Of a stretch of DNA of 10,316 nucleotides, positions 1-6,927 are shown piece after piece; the stretch's first letter is position 1, and each line of letters begins with the position of its first letter. A program made the position numbers and the translations under genes. The notes under the pieces were generated by a model that worked only from the letters and a program-made list of their open reading frames with translations, was not told the DNA's origin and searched no databases. This stretch comes from CAVALG01 sp963589585 (GTDB lineage: Bacteria; Bacillota; Clostridia; Oscillospirales; Acutalibacteraceae): positions 1-10,316 of the forward strand of contig CAVALG010000156.1 in the NCBI GenBank assembly GCA_963589585.1, written 5' to 3'.

Positions 1-146
1 GTGTTCCGTGCGGTAGTGATATTTGCTTTGTAAATTGCAGCGGACGGACAGAATCTTTCAGAAGCCGCGATATATGGGGCTTTTTCGGCAATTCCGATAA
101 ATCCGAGATTGTTGGGATAAACAACAAACCTGTAGTGTGGGAATAA
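1..146 (+). CDS. C-terminal end of an unrecognised protein (partial)
   Basis: The frame that begins at base 3 is open from the window edge to a TAA at 144-146, giving the last 47 residues of a protein. The other two forward frames hit stops within the first 35 bases. The fragment ends in the residues NNKPVVWE. It has two cysteines near its start, a glycine/aromatic stretch (DIWGFFGNSD) and no membrane segment. I do not recognise a family. The gap to the following lipoprotein gene is only 15 bases, so the two are probably co-transcribed. The coding call rests on the uninterrupted frame and the tight spacing; 47 codons is short enough that chance cannot be excluded. Confidence 0.5.
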   Translation, partial: VPCGSDICFVNCSGRTESFRSRDIWGFFGNSDKSEIVGINNKPVVWE

Positions 147-161
147 GGGCAGGCGTGCAAT

Positions 162-515
162 ATGAAAAAATATAAACGGCATTTGCATTTGTTATTTATT
201 GGGGCGTTAATGCTGCTGATTATATCGGGATGCAAATATCCTGTTGCGGAATTAAACAATACAGAGATTTTTATTGCACAATCGCAGTCGCCCGACAGAA
301 AATATAAACTTGAAGCATACCGAACCGAGCCGAACGCAACCGTGGACTTTTCAGTTAAGGTCTACTTGACAGAGGACGGTAAAAACAAAATGATTTATGA
401 CGCTTACCATAAAAGCGAGGCGGAAATAGATTGGATTGATGATACCACGGTATCAATAAACGGTACGGTTCTAAATTTGGCAAAGGACGAAAAATACGAT
501 TGGCGGGATTATTAA
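162..515 (+). CDS. Small lipoprotein, DUF5412-like
   Basis: The 117-residue product starts with a classic lipoprotein signal: basic MKKYKR, a hydrophobic stretch at about residues 8-21, and the lipobox ISGC with Cys24 as the predicted lipidated residue. The mature part should therefore sit on the outer face of the membrane. From about residue 40 it reads SPDRKYKLEAY, then ATVDFSVKVYL, an acidic EAEIDWIDD segment and a closing KYDWRDY. This pattern matches what I remember of DUF5412, a Firmicutes family of short exported proteins of unknown function. The assignment is from memory of the motif pattern, not a search. A weak purine-rich stretch (AGGGCAGG) lies about 8 bases before the ATG. It follows the upstream partial gene by 15 bases. 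No function can be stated. Confidence 0.75.
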   Translation: MKKYKRHLHLLFIGALMLLIISGCKYPVAELNNTEIFIAQSQSPDRKYKLEAYRTEPNATVDFSVKVYLTEDGKNKMIYDAYHKSEAEIDWIDDTTVSINGTVLNLAKDEKYDWRDY

Positions 516-524
516 GATTTAAAA

Positions 525-558
525 AACGCGGAAAGCACCGAATTATGCTTTCCGCGTT
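525..558. terminator. Perfect 13-bp stem-loop between lipoprotein gene and cwlD
   Basis: AACGCGGAAAGCA (525-537) pairs perfectly with TGCTTTCCGCGTT (546-558) around an 8-base loop. It lies 9 bases after the lipoprotein stop codon, which suits transcription termination. On the + strand, however, the stem is followed by GCCATATAATT, not a T-run. The homopolymer is on the other side: AAAAAA at 521-526 would be a U-run for leftward transcripts. By the usual rule it is therefore a better terminator for antisense RNA coming from cwlD than for the lipoprotein transcript. It could still act as a 3'-end stabiliser or a weak + terminator. Confidence 0.7.
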
Positions 559-568
559 GCCATATAAT
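540..568 (+). promoter_or_regulatory. Possible cwlD promoter, sporulation-sigma-like
   Basis: CATATAAT at 561-568 is one base off the sigma-E -10 consensus CATACAAT and contains a perfect sigma-A TATAAT (563-568). GAATT at 540-544, in the loop and arm of the preceding hairpin, resembles the GAATA-type -35 of forespore sigma-G, with a 16-base spacer. There is no TTGACA-like -35 at the sigma-A distance. In Bacillus subtilis cwlD is known to be expressed from sporulation sigma factors, which makes a sigma-E/sigma-G reading attractive here, but AT-rich matches of this length arise by chance. Confidence 0.3.
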
Positions 569-582
569 TATTTAGCAAATAA

Positions 583-1275
583 ATGATTGGGTGTGGTATT
601 TTGAAGTATAAAAAAATAAGTTCTTTTTTGCTTGCTATGGTTATTTGCTGCTGTTGCACCGCGCAGTTTTGCGCATATGCCAAAGATGATATTACCCCGA
701 AAATTATAATTGATGCAGGACACGGCGGATTTGACGGCGGCGCGGTTGCCGCCGACGGTACATTTGAAAAGGATATAAATTTGCAGGTAGCACTAAAACT
801 GCGTGACATTGCCGAAGTTTTAGGTTATAAAACGGTTATGACTCGTGAAAAAGACAAGGCACTTTGTGATACGCAAAGCAGCATAAGAAAAAACAAGGTT
901 GAGGATATGCACAACCGCTTAAATATTATAGACGATAACAGTGACGGAATATATATAGGTATTCATATGAACAAATTTGAGCAGACGCAGGTCCACGGGG
1001 CGCAGGTGTTTTATTCGCCAAACAATGAAAATTCACAGTTGCTGGCGGAAAATATTCAAAACAGTATTGCAACATATGTTCAAAAAGATAATAAAAGGGT
1101 GGTTAAAAAAGCCGGCAAGGATATATTCCTTTTAAAAAATGCAAAGCAGCCTGCGGTATTGGCGGAATGTGGGTTTGTAAGCAACGGCAGCGAATTGCAA
1201 AATCTTAAAAACAGCGAATATCAGACTAAAATTGCATTTGCTATTGTTTTGGCGGCGGATTTATACTATAATTAA
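583..1275 (+). CDS. cwlD: N-acetylmuramoyl-L-alanine amidase, CwlD type
   Basis: This is a zinc-dependent Amidase_3 enzyme that cuts the amide bond between muramic acid and L-alanine in peptidoglycan. In endospore formers CwlD prepares muramic-delta-lactam in the spore cortex. With the ATG at 583 the protein has 230 residues, close to the known CwlD size. The zinc ligands are visible: His47 in DAGHGG, Glu62 in FEKDINL and His128 in GIHMN; the catalytic Glu195 lies in LAECGF. A signal peptide (KYKK, hydrophobic core, AYA then Lys34) indicates export with cleavage after about Ala33. The ATG has no ribosome site. An in-frame TTG at 601 follows a GGGTGTGG stretch and would start the protein directly at the basic n-region, so 601 may be the true start. 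radA follows 31 bases later. The subfamily call (CwlD rather than another small Amidase_3) rests on length and single-domain form. Confidence 0.88.
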   Translation: MIGCGILKYKKISSFLLAMVICCCCTAQFCAYAKDDITPKIIIDAGHGGFDGGAVAADGTFEKDINLQVALKLRDIAEVLGYKTVMTREKDKALCDTQSSIRKNKVEDMHNRLNIIDDNSDGIYIGIHMNKFEQTQVHGAQVFYSPNNENSQLLAENIQNSIATYVQKDNKRVVKKAGKDIFLLKNAKQPAVLAECGFVSNGSELQNLKNSEYQTKIAFAIVLAADLYYN

Positions 1276-1306
1276 CCTGTATTTTATTTTAGGGGATGAA
1301 TTTTAA

Positions 1307-2686
1307 GTGGCAGGCAAGGTCAAAAGTGTGTTTGTTTGCAGCGAATGCGGTTATGAAACGCCTAAATGGATGGGCAAATGCCCGTCCTGTGGCAGTTGGA
1401 ACACAATGTCGGAGGTAATTAAAAATGACGCGCCGACGGGGCGTGACAGGCAGCAAAGGTCTGTTACGGGCTACACCTCAAACGCGCATTATTTAAATGA
1501 TGTTAATATTGATGCCGAGATACGCTATAAAACGGGTATTAAGGAGCTTGATACCGTTTTGGGCGGCGGAATTGTTAAAGGTGCGCTGATTTTGTTAAGC
1601 GGTGACCCGGGAATAGGCAAGTCAACCCTACTTATGCAGATGTGCGGCACTCTTTCGGACACTATGAAAGTTTTGTATGTTTCGGGCGAGGAGTCTGCGC
1701 GGCAGCTTAAACTCAGGGCTAATCGTTTAGGCGTTACCGAGGGTAACCTTGTTGTAATGGCGGAAACCGATATTGATACGGTTATTGCATATATAGAAAA
1801 CGAAAAGCCCGATTTGGTTATGCTTGATTCAATCCAAACTATGAATTGCCGCGAACTAAGTTCTTCGCAAGGCAGCGTTGCACAGGTAAGGGAATGTACA
1901 AACCTGCTTTTGCGCACGGGTAAAAGTCTTGAAATACCGATAATTATAGTCGGTCATGTGAATAAGGACGGTAATATTGCGGGGCCCAAGGTTATGGAAC
2001 ATATTGTAGATACGGTATTGTATTTCGAGGGCGAGCGCAACTATTCTTATAGGATACTCCGCGCCGTTAAAAACCGCTTCGGCTCTACAAATGAAATAGG
2101 TGTTTTTGAAATGACCGATTTAGGATTGCAGGAGGTTGAAAACCCGTCAGCCTCGCTTCTATCGGGTCACAGGGAAAATGTTTCGGGTTCTTGCATCGCC
2201 TGCGCGCTTGAGGGTTCCCGCCCAATATTGGCTGAAGTTCAAAGTCTGGTTACTACAACCGGATTCGGCAATCCGCGAAGAATGTCCACGGGGTTTGACT
2301 ATAACCGCCTTAACCTTATACTTGCCGTGCTTGAAAAGCGTATGGGGTATTTTTTCTCAAATCTTGATGTTTACTTAAATGTCGTGGGCGGACTAAGAAT
2401 AGATGAACCCGCAACCGATTTATCGGTAGCGGTTGCTCTTGTTTCGGGACTGAAAGACCGCCCGATTCCGTTCAATACTGTAGCGTTCGGCGAAATAGGG
2501 CTTTCGGGCGAAGTAAGGAATGTTCCGCGCGCATTGCCGCGTATTAAAGAAATAGCGCGAATGGGCTTTACAAAATGCGTTGTGCCTAAAGACTGTTTAA
2601 AAAAATTAAGCGGTCAATTGCCTGAGGGAATTGAGGTTATCGGTGTCAGAAATATTCGCGAAGCGGTTGAGAATTGCATAGGATAA
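1307..2686 (+). CDS. radA: DNA repair protein RadA (Sms)
   Basis: RadA is a RecA-like ATPase and branch-migration helicase that helps process recombination intermediates in DNA repair and transformation. The 459-residue length is normal. Domains in order: an N-terminal C4 zinc finger (Cys11, Cys14, Cys25, Cys28); the ATPase core with Walker A GDPGIGKST at 99-107, Walker B VMLDS at about 171-175 and the RadA signature KNRFG at 255-259; and a C-terminal Lon-protease-like domain from about residue 275, which in this family is a DNA-binding scaffold and not a protease. The start is GTG at 1307, with AGGGGA at 1291-1296. An ATG at 1296 is in another frame. It lies 31 bases after cwlD on the same strand and probably shares its transcript. 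The 3' end faces the convergent GH2 gene across a hairpin. Nothing in it looks damaged. Confidence 0.97.
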   Translation: MAGKVKSVFVCSECGYETPKWMGKCPSCGSWNTMSEVIKNDAPTGRDRQQRSVTGYTSNAHYLNDVNIDAEIRYKTGIKELDTVLGGGIVKGALILLSGDPGIGKSTLLMQMCGTLSDTMKVLYVSGEESARQLKLRANRLGVTEGNLVVMAETDIDTVIAYIENEKPDLVMLDSIQTMNCRELSSSQGSVAQVRECTNLLLRTGKSLEIPIIIVGHVNKDGNIAGPKVMEHIVDTVLYFEGERNYSYRILRAVKNRFGSTNEIGVFEMTDLGLQEVENPSASLLSGHRENVSGSCIACALEGSRPILAEVQSLVTTTGFGNPRRMSTGFDYNRLNLILAVLEKRMGYFFSNLDVYLNVVGGLRIDEPATDLSVAVALVSGLKDRPIPFNTVAFGEIGLSGEVRNVPRALPRIKEIARMGFTKCVVPKDCLKKLSGQLPEGIEVIGVRNIREAVENCIG

Positions 2687-2687
2687 C

Positions 2688-2728
2688 AAAGCCCCCGTAT
2701 GGGAAACGATACTTCCATACGGGGCTTT
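2688..2728. terminator. Bidirectional terminator-type hairpin between convergent genes
   Basis: AAAGCCCCCGTATGG starting at 2688 pairs with CCATACGGGGCTTT ending at 2728, with one bulged C in the left arm and a short A-rich loop. It starts one base after the radA stop and ends 13 bases before the stop of the leftward GH2 gene, the usual place for a shared terminator. The arms supply AAA and TTT at the outer ends, followed on + by AGTTTACATATATTTA, so the U-tract is weak and broken in both directions. Confidence 0.8.
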
Positions 2729-2741
2729 AGTTTACATATAT

Positions 2742-5700
2742 TTATTTTGGGTCAACTTCGTCAATTGTAAGGTGATACAGCGTGTTTCTTACGGGTGTGC
2801 CGTTACTGTCCTTAATTATAAGGCGAACCGAGTAATTATCATTATCGGGCGCTTTAGCGTCAATTACAATTCGGTTTTCCCCGGGCAAAAGAATAAACTT
2901 ACCTGCACCGTCAAGTTTATCGCCGTTTATCCATAAATCAGATTCACCGTTTGAGGTAATAACGGCGGTACAAGCCTCACGCGATGTACCGGAATATTTT
3001 GCAAAACAGGTAAGGAACAGACGCTCGTTTTTGCTGTCGGGTACAGTTACCGTACCGTCAATGCGGCTTTTTTCAACCTTGCGCATCCAACCGTACAAGC
3101 CCTCTCCTAAGTTGTTTAAAGAATACTGCTTGTCCGTATAATAGGCAAGTACTGCCGAATGGTCTTTATATTCGGGGCAGGGGAGCGTCATAAAATAATC
3201 CACCGCATAATCAAAATCAGATTTGATATAAGCAAAGACATCACCGACTATATTACAGCCGAGATTTGAAAGCATACCTGAATAAATACGGATATCCTTT
3301 TCATTGTTCGGGTCGGTATTTATCTGTGACAAAATAATTTTACCCATGCCGAGCGGAATTTCCCACATATAACTGTTTTGCGGTTCCGCTTTTTCCTCGT
3401 TTATACTTACAAGCGGAATTATCGCATATTCATCGGCACAGCCGCGTTTGTAATAATCAAACCACGGTGTCCCCGTGACATTTTCGGCAAGTGAATTGCC
3501 CCTATCGGCAGACACGGTGTTTTCGGCAATAACGGTGTTATCAACCTGTCGCGGTGACATAGGCGGCTTTTCGTAACGGTAGAAATCTACAATTGAAATG
3601 CCTTTGGTAATTGGTGATTCTGTAGGTTTCAAGTGGTAAACAGGCGTATTTTCAGATGTAACCTCCGATTCGCAAATTTGCGAAAGCAACTTGCAGTCTT
3701 TCGGTTCAAACGGTAATACAGCCAGCGTGCCGCCGTTTTGTATAAACATTTTAATGTTGGCAACATCTTTTTCGGAAACCGACTGCATATCTGTCACTAT
3801 TACATTGTTGCGGTATGTGTTGGCAAATGAAATTTCCTTGTATTCAAGGCCGCAGGCATTGAGGAAGCGCCTGCCGTATTCCGATACCACCGCGGCGGTT
3901 CTGCCGTGTGATACTTCGGTTAATTCAACCGCATACGCCAAGATGTTTCTAAGCAACTTGCAGGCAATCGGTACACTGTCGAAATGCTTTATTAAATCAA
4001 GTTGGTTAAAAATCATCTTACCGTCTTTAAAGCCGTATTCTATAAGCGGCGACCATAAATCTCCGCCGTCTGCATAGTCGCCCGATGAACATTCCAAAAT
4101 AAATTTAAAATCGCCCTTTATCGGTTTAACAAACGCAGAACTTATTATAGGCTGAGGTCTTTCCTCGGTTACCGTCGGCTCCCAGAACATTAAATCTTCA
4201 TCGGCTATACCCTTTAAAATCGGGTGCGCCGGATTCGATGTATGTGCTGAAATAAACGGCGACGCATAAAGGTGCATATCGCCTATGGCAAACCTATCTT
4301 GCTCAAGGCATATAAGCGTTCCGCCGCGTGAAACATAATCTTCAAGTATCATCTGCCGCTCGTTCGGGTCATCGGTCAAATGATCACCGAGTATAAGTAT
4401 TTCGGGTGAATAAACCGTTGCGTCATCAAGTGTTGTAAGTCTTGACGAGTTCGGTAAAAGCCTTTTAATTATTTCATAGGCTCTGTCATTTCCGTAATAG
4501 CATATTTTTCTTGAAGCGTCAACGGGCAGAATTTTAATTATTGACGGGTAAAGTGTGTAATCGGTTTCAAGTGAAAATACTTCGTTGCTTTCGTGGTGCA
4601 GCACTGCTTGAAGCGTGACAATGGTTGCAGACTTTACACGCATTGACGGTATTGCAACCTTCCAAAGATAAGATGCGCCCGGTTTGCCGTCATATTCCGT
4701 TTCGCCTTCTGATATCACTTTACCGTCGGAAACAAACTTATAAACAATTTTGCAATCGTGGTAGTCCCTTGTATCGTTATACACATCAAACGAACGGGTT
4801 ATCTCTTTGCCGTCATAAAATGCAGAGTCATATTCGCGGCGGATAATCGCCACAGGGCGAAATGCCGATTTGATGTAATCAAGCGTGGGGTTGGGTTCGT
4901 TAATCGGGTAACCGTCCAAATACCCGTTGTTTATAGTTAAAGAATATTTAGTGATTTTTTTAGGCTTGTTCCCGGGTCCTTCAAAGCCGTTCCAATTAAG
5001 TTCTATATCCTCATTCGGCATACTGCGCTCAAAATAATAGGCAAAATTGAAAACCGAAACACCGGAAACACCCTTGCGGCGTGCGTCCTCAACAAAAAGC
5101 TTTTCTTTTTTCGCAAAACCGCGGAATGTATCGTATACATTGCCGTAAGCGTTAAGCCCGACATACATAGAAGCATTTTGGGGGCAGACATACCAAAGTC
5201 CGCAACGCTCGCCTATAACTAACGGATGCTCGCGCTTCCACTGCGCAAATGTACCGTCAATATTATAGTGGTAGGTGTCAATTTGAGTGTTGTCATACGG
5301 CAGCAGGCGGTTATCACCTTCAAGAATAATTTTTCTTGTTGGGTCAATGCTTGCTATAATACCCATCATTTCGGGAATGTGCTTTTTAAAAATATCGCGT
5401 CCGTCAACCCAGCGCATTTCATTTTGCAGGCTCCACAAAATAACGCTCGGGTGGTTTTTGTCGCGTGTTACAAAACGCCTTATATGTTCTTTGCAGCGTT
5501 TTAAATATAAATCATTACCTGCGTACATTGATTTGCCCGAACCGTAAATTGCCGTTTCATCAACAATAAGCATACCCGTTTCATCAGCGGCTTCAAGGTA
5601 ATATTCAGGGTAGGGCTCTGCGTGCAGGCGTATGTAATTAACGCCGTTTTCTTTCGCCATTTTGTACCAATTAAGGGCGTATTGCTTTGTCATCTGCTCT

Positions 5701-6644
5701 GCGCCCTGAAAATGCCAGGAGTCGCCCCGTAGGTTTATGCGCTTACCGTTAAGGTAAAAATCGGGACCAATATTTTTAAATTCCCTAAACCCAAATTTTG
5801 TAAATGCCGTGTCAATTAATTCGTTGCCGTCAAAAAGGCGAACGGTTATGTCATACAAATGCGGATTGTCAGTATCCCACAGTATCGGGTCATCCCATTC
5901 GTCGGATATTTCAATGGTTTTTGCAGAATTTGTTTTAAGCGAAATAACGGTTTTAAATTCTTTAATAAGCTTGCCACCGTCGGTAATTTCGGCGCACAGT
6001 TCAAGTTTTGAGCGCGCAAAAGTATTGTTTGCAACCGTAAACAGCAGTTCTATTTTTTTTCTTTCCACATATGTGCGGACTTTAATATCTGATACTTTGG
6101 TGTAATTTTCAAAATCAAGGTATATGTCATTCCAAATTCCGCGGCAGACAGTGCCGTACCACGAGCCGACAAGACCTGTTGATTTTATAAGACCCGAATC
6201 AATCTTAACCTGTTCAAAACTTGTGCAGACTATATTTATCTTGTTTTCGCCCGCAACCAAAAAATCGGTAATATCTATCTTTCCGCAAAGGTACATTTCA
6301 TCCCATTTGCCTGCAAATGTGCCGTTAATATAAACGGCCGCCATTTGGGCAATACCGTCCATACAAAGAATAACGCGCTTTTCAAGCATTTTCTCTGTTA
6401 CTGTAAAATATCTTTCGTAAACACCTGTGAGAGCGTTGTTCCATTCGTCAGGGTAACCGTTTTGGTCAAGCGGCTTAAAATCGTCAAAAACATTAAAGCC
6501 GTCCTCTCGGCGGTAGCGCCAAGAGGAGGGAACTATAATTTTCTCGTCGGAGTATGTAGTTTTCTCCGGTAAATCAAGCGAAGATGTTTCGCCGTATATC
6601 GGGCAAAAATCCCATAATCCGTTTAAGTATATTTTTTCAAGCAT
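2742..6644 (-). CDS. Large GH2 glycoside hydrolase with long accessory C-terminal half
   Basis: The 1300-residue protein begins with a standard GH2 core: jelly-roll sugar-binding domain (about 1-180, opening LNGLWDF), immunoglobulin-like domain (about 185-290) and TIM barrel (about 295-600). The barrel shows the signatures RLHAEPYPEYYLEAADETG and HPSVILWSLQNEM, with acid/base Glu409 after Asn408, and probable nucleophile Glu479 in VIGER. Residues after 600 are unusual. About 600-700 looks like a beta-sandwich. About 705-905 and 940-1140 each resemble a class I glutamine-amidotransferase-like fold (ILILGDHL/RGGTLICL and VIVTDMQS/NGGTLAVLPF), as in beta-galactosidase accessory domains. About 1150-1290 looks like a beta-sandwich carbohydrate-binding domain (DLWINGDKL). 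No signal peptide is present, so it is cytoplasmic. GGAGG lies 11 bases before the ATG, slightly far. GH2 covers beta-galactosidases, glucuronidases, mannosidases and others; the substrate cannot be read here. It is divergent from the GH65 operon and has its own promoter. Confidence 0.9.
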   Translation of the reverse strand: MLEKIYLNGLWDFCPIYGETSSLDLPEKTTYSDEKIIVPSSWRYRREDGFNVFDDFKPLDQNGYPDEWNNALTGVYERYFTVTEKMLEKRVILCMDGIAQMAAVYINGTFAGKWDEMYLCGKIDITDFLVAGENKINIVCTSFEQVKIDSGLIKSTGLVGSWYGTVCRGIWNDIYLDFENYTKVSDIKVRTYVERKKIELLFTVANNTFARSKLELCAEITDGGKLIKEFKTVISLKTNSAKTIEISDEWDDPILWDTDNPHLYDITVRLFDGNELIDTAFTKFGFREFKNIGPDFYLNGKRINLRGDSWHFQGAEQMTKQYALNWYKMAKENGVNYIRLHAEPYPEYYLEAADETGMLIVDETAIYGSGKSMYAGNDLYLKRCKEHIRRFVTRDKNHPSVILWSLQNEMRWVDGRDIFKKHIPEMMGIIASIDPTRKIILEGDNRLLPYDNTQIDTYHYNIDGTFAQWKREHPLVIGERCGLWYVCPQNASMYVGLNAYGNVYDTFRGFAKKEKLFVEDARRKGVSGVSVFNFAYYFERSMPNEDIELNWNGFEGPGNKPKKITKYSLTINNGYLDGYPINEPNPTLDYIKSAFRPVAIIRREYDSAFYDGKEITRSFDVYNDTRDYHDCKIVYKFVSDGKVISEGETEYDGKPGASYLWKVAIPSMRVKSATIVTLQAVLHHESNEVFSLETDYTLYPSIIKILPVDASRKICYYGNDRAYEIIKRLLPNSSRLTTLDDATVYSPEILILGDHLTDDPNERQMILEDYVSRGGTLICLEQDRFAIGDMHLYASPFISAHTSNPAHPILKGIADEDLMFWEPTVTEERPQPIISSAFVKPIKGDFKFILECSSGDYADGGDLWSPLIEYGFKDGKMIFNQLDLIKHFDSVPIACKLLRNILAYAVELTEVSHGRTAAVVSEYGRRFLNACGLEYKEISFANTYRNNVIVTDMQSVSEKDVANIKMFIQNGGTLAVLPFEPKDCKLLSQICESEVTSENTPVYHLKPTESPITKGISIVDFYRYEKPPMSPRQVDNTVIAENTVSADRGNSLAENVTGTPWFDYYKRGCADEYAIIPLVSINEEKAEPQNSYMWEIPLGMGKIILSQINTDPNNEKDIRIYSGMLSNLGCNIVGDVFAYIKSDFDYAVDYFMTLPCPEYKDHSAVLAYYTDKQYSLNNLGEGLYGWMRKVEKSRIDGTVTVPDSKNERLFLTCFAKYSGTSREACTAVITSNGESDLWINGDKLDGAGKFILLPGENRIVIDAKAPDNDNYSVRLIIKDSNGTPVRNTLYHLTIDEVDPK

Positions 6645-6655
6645 TGTGTTTGCGC

Positions 6656-6660
6656 CCTCC
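6656..6660 (-). promoter_or_regulatory. Ribosome binding site of the GH2 gene, long spacing
   Basis: On the minus strand GGAGG, within GGGAGGG (6661-6655), stands 11 bases before the ATG at 6644-6642. This is longer than the 7-8 bases seen before the three rightward genes. The start is still well supported, because the protein opens with the GH2 N-terminal pattern only a few residues after this Met. Confidence 0.6.
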
Positions 6661-6665
6661 CATAT

Positions 6666-6690
6666 AAAAACCGTTCATCCCAAAACGGTT
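6666..6690 (-). terminator. Terminator-like hairpin in the GH2 leader (possible attenuator)
   Basis: Read on the minus strand, AACCGTT (6690-6684) pairs with AACGGTT (6675-6669) around an 8-base loop and runs directly into TTTTT (6670-6666), the shape of a small intrinsic terminator. It lies inside the transcribed leader, about 60 bases after the predicted start site and just upstream of the ribosome site. Two earlier CCGTTC copies (6733-6728 and 6712-6707) could also pair with the GAACGG of the 3' arm, which would prevent the hairpin. The stem has only three G-C pairs, so termination would be weak. Confidence 0.4.
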
Positions 6691-6759
6691 CACCGCCGTG
6701 CGGAAAGAACGGAATTTTGCCAAACCCGAACGGCTCTTTAATTAATGCGTAACAATACA

Positions 6760-6788
6760 ATTATATTTTAAATAATCGGTTATGTCAA
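6760..6788 (-). promoter_or_regulatory. Consensus sigma-A promoter of the GH2 gene
   Basis: On the minus strand TTGACA (6788-6783) and TATAAT (6765-6760) are separated by exactly 17 bases (6782-6766), a perfect match to the housekeeping consensus. Transcription should start near 6753 and leave a leader of about 108 bases before the ATG at 6644. The AT-rich 52 bases between this -35 and that of the opposite promoter may serve both as upstream elements. Confidence 0.9.
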
Positions 6789-6840
6789 TTGCTTTAGTCG
6801 CTTAATTTTTAAGAAAATTTAATTTTATGCAAAATAGAGT

Positions 6841-6869
6841 TTGACAGCGTGAAAAGTATTTAATATAAT
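6841..6869 (+). promoter_or_regulatory. Consensus sigma-A promoter of the GH65-pgmB-lacZ operon
   Basis: TTGACA (6841-6846), a 17-base spacer and TATAAT (6864-6869) match the consensus perfectly. Transcription should start near 6876, leaving a leader of about 50 bases. TTGACAGCG (6841-6849) also matches the left half of a catabolite-response element (cre), but the right half (TGAAAAG) has three mismatches, so CcpA control is only a possibility. ATTTT-ATGC-AAAAT (6822-6835) is a small imperfect dyad just upstream of the -35. Confidence 0.92.
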
Positions 6870-6879
6870 AATTCTTGTA

Positions 6880-6906
6880 CTAATTATATTAGGCGTGGTT
6901 TCGCCT
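6880..6906 (+). promoter_or_regulatory. Overlapping inverted repeats at the operon start site (candidate operator)
   Basis: CTAAT-TAT-ATTAG (6880-6892) is a palindrome a few bases downstream of the predicted start site. AGGCG (6891-6895) and CGCCT (6902-6906) form a second inverted repeat with a 6-base gap that shares two bases with the first. A repressor bound here would block the promoter at 6841-6869. The second repeat could also fold in RNA just before the ribosome site at 6916-6920. The repeats are seen; the operator role is inferred. Confidence 0.35.
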
Positions 6907-6927
6907 TGAATTAACGGAGGATAGAAT

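Noticed and set aside
1525..1917. Open frame of 130 codons on the minus strand inside radA
   Set aside because: Antisense to the RadA ATPase core; its low-complexity Ser/Ile-rich translation is typical of a shadow frame.
3691..4077. Open frame of 128 codons on the + strand inside the large GH2 gene
   Set aside because: Opposite the continuous 1300-codon GH2 frame; no start signals and no recognisable domain.
2742..6644. Large GH2 enzyme as a secreted or surface protein
   Set aside because: The N-terminus goes straight into the GH2 fold (LNGLWDF from residue 7) with no hydrophobic signal, and the C-terminus has no anchor motif.
6645..6760. Known riboswitch or T-box in the GH2 leader
   Set aside because: The leader is only about 108 bases and shows none of the conserved cores I know (T-box, purine, glmS, SAM, TPP). 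Only a generic attenuator-like hairpin is supported.
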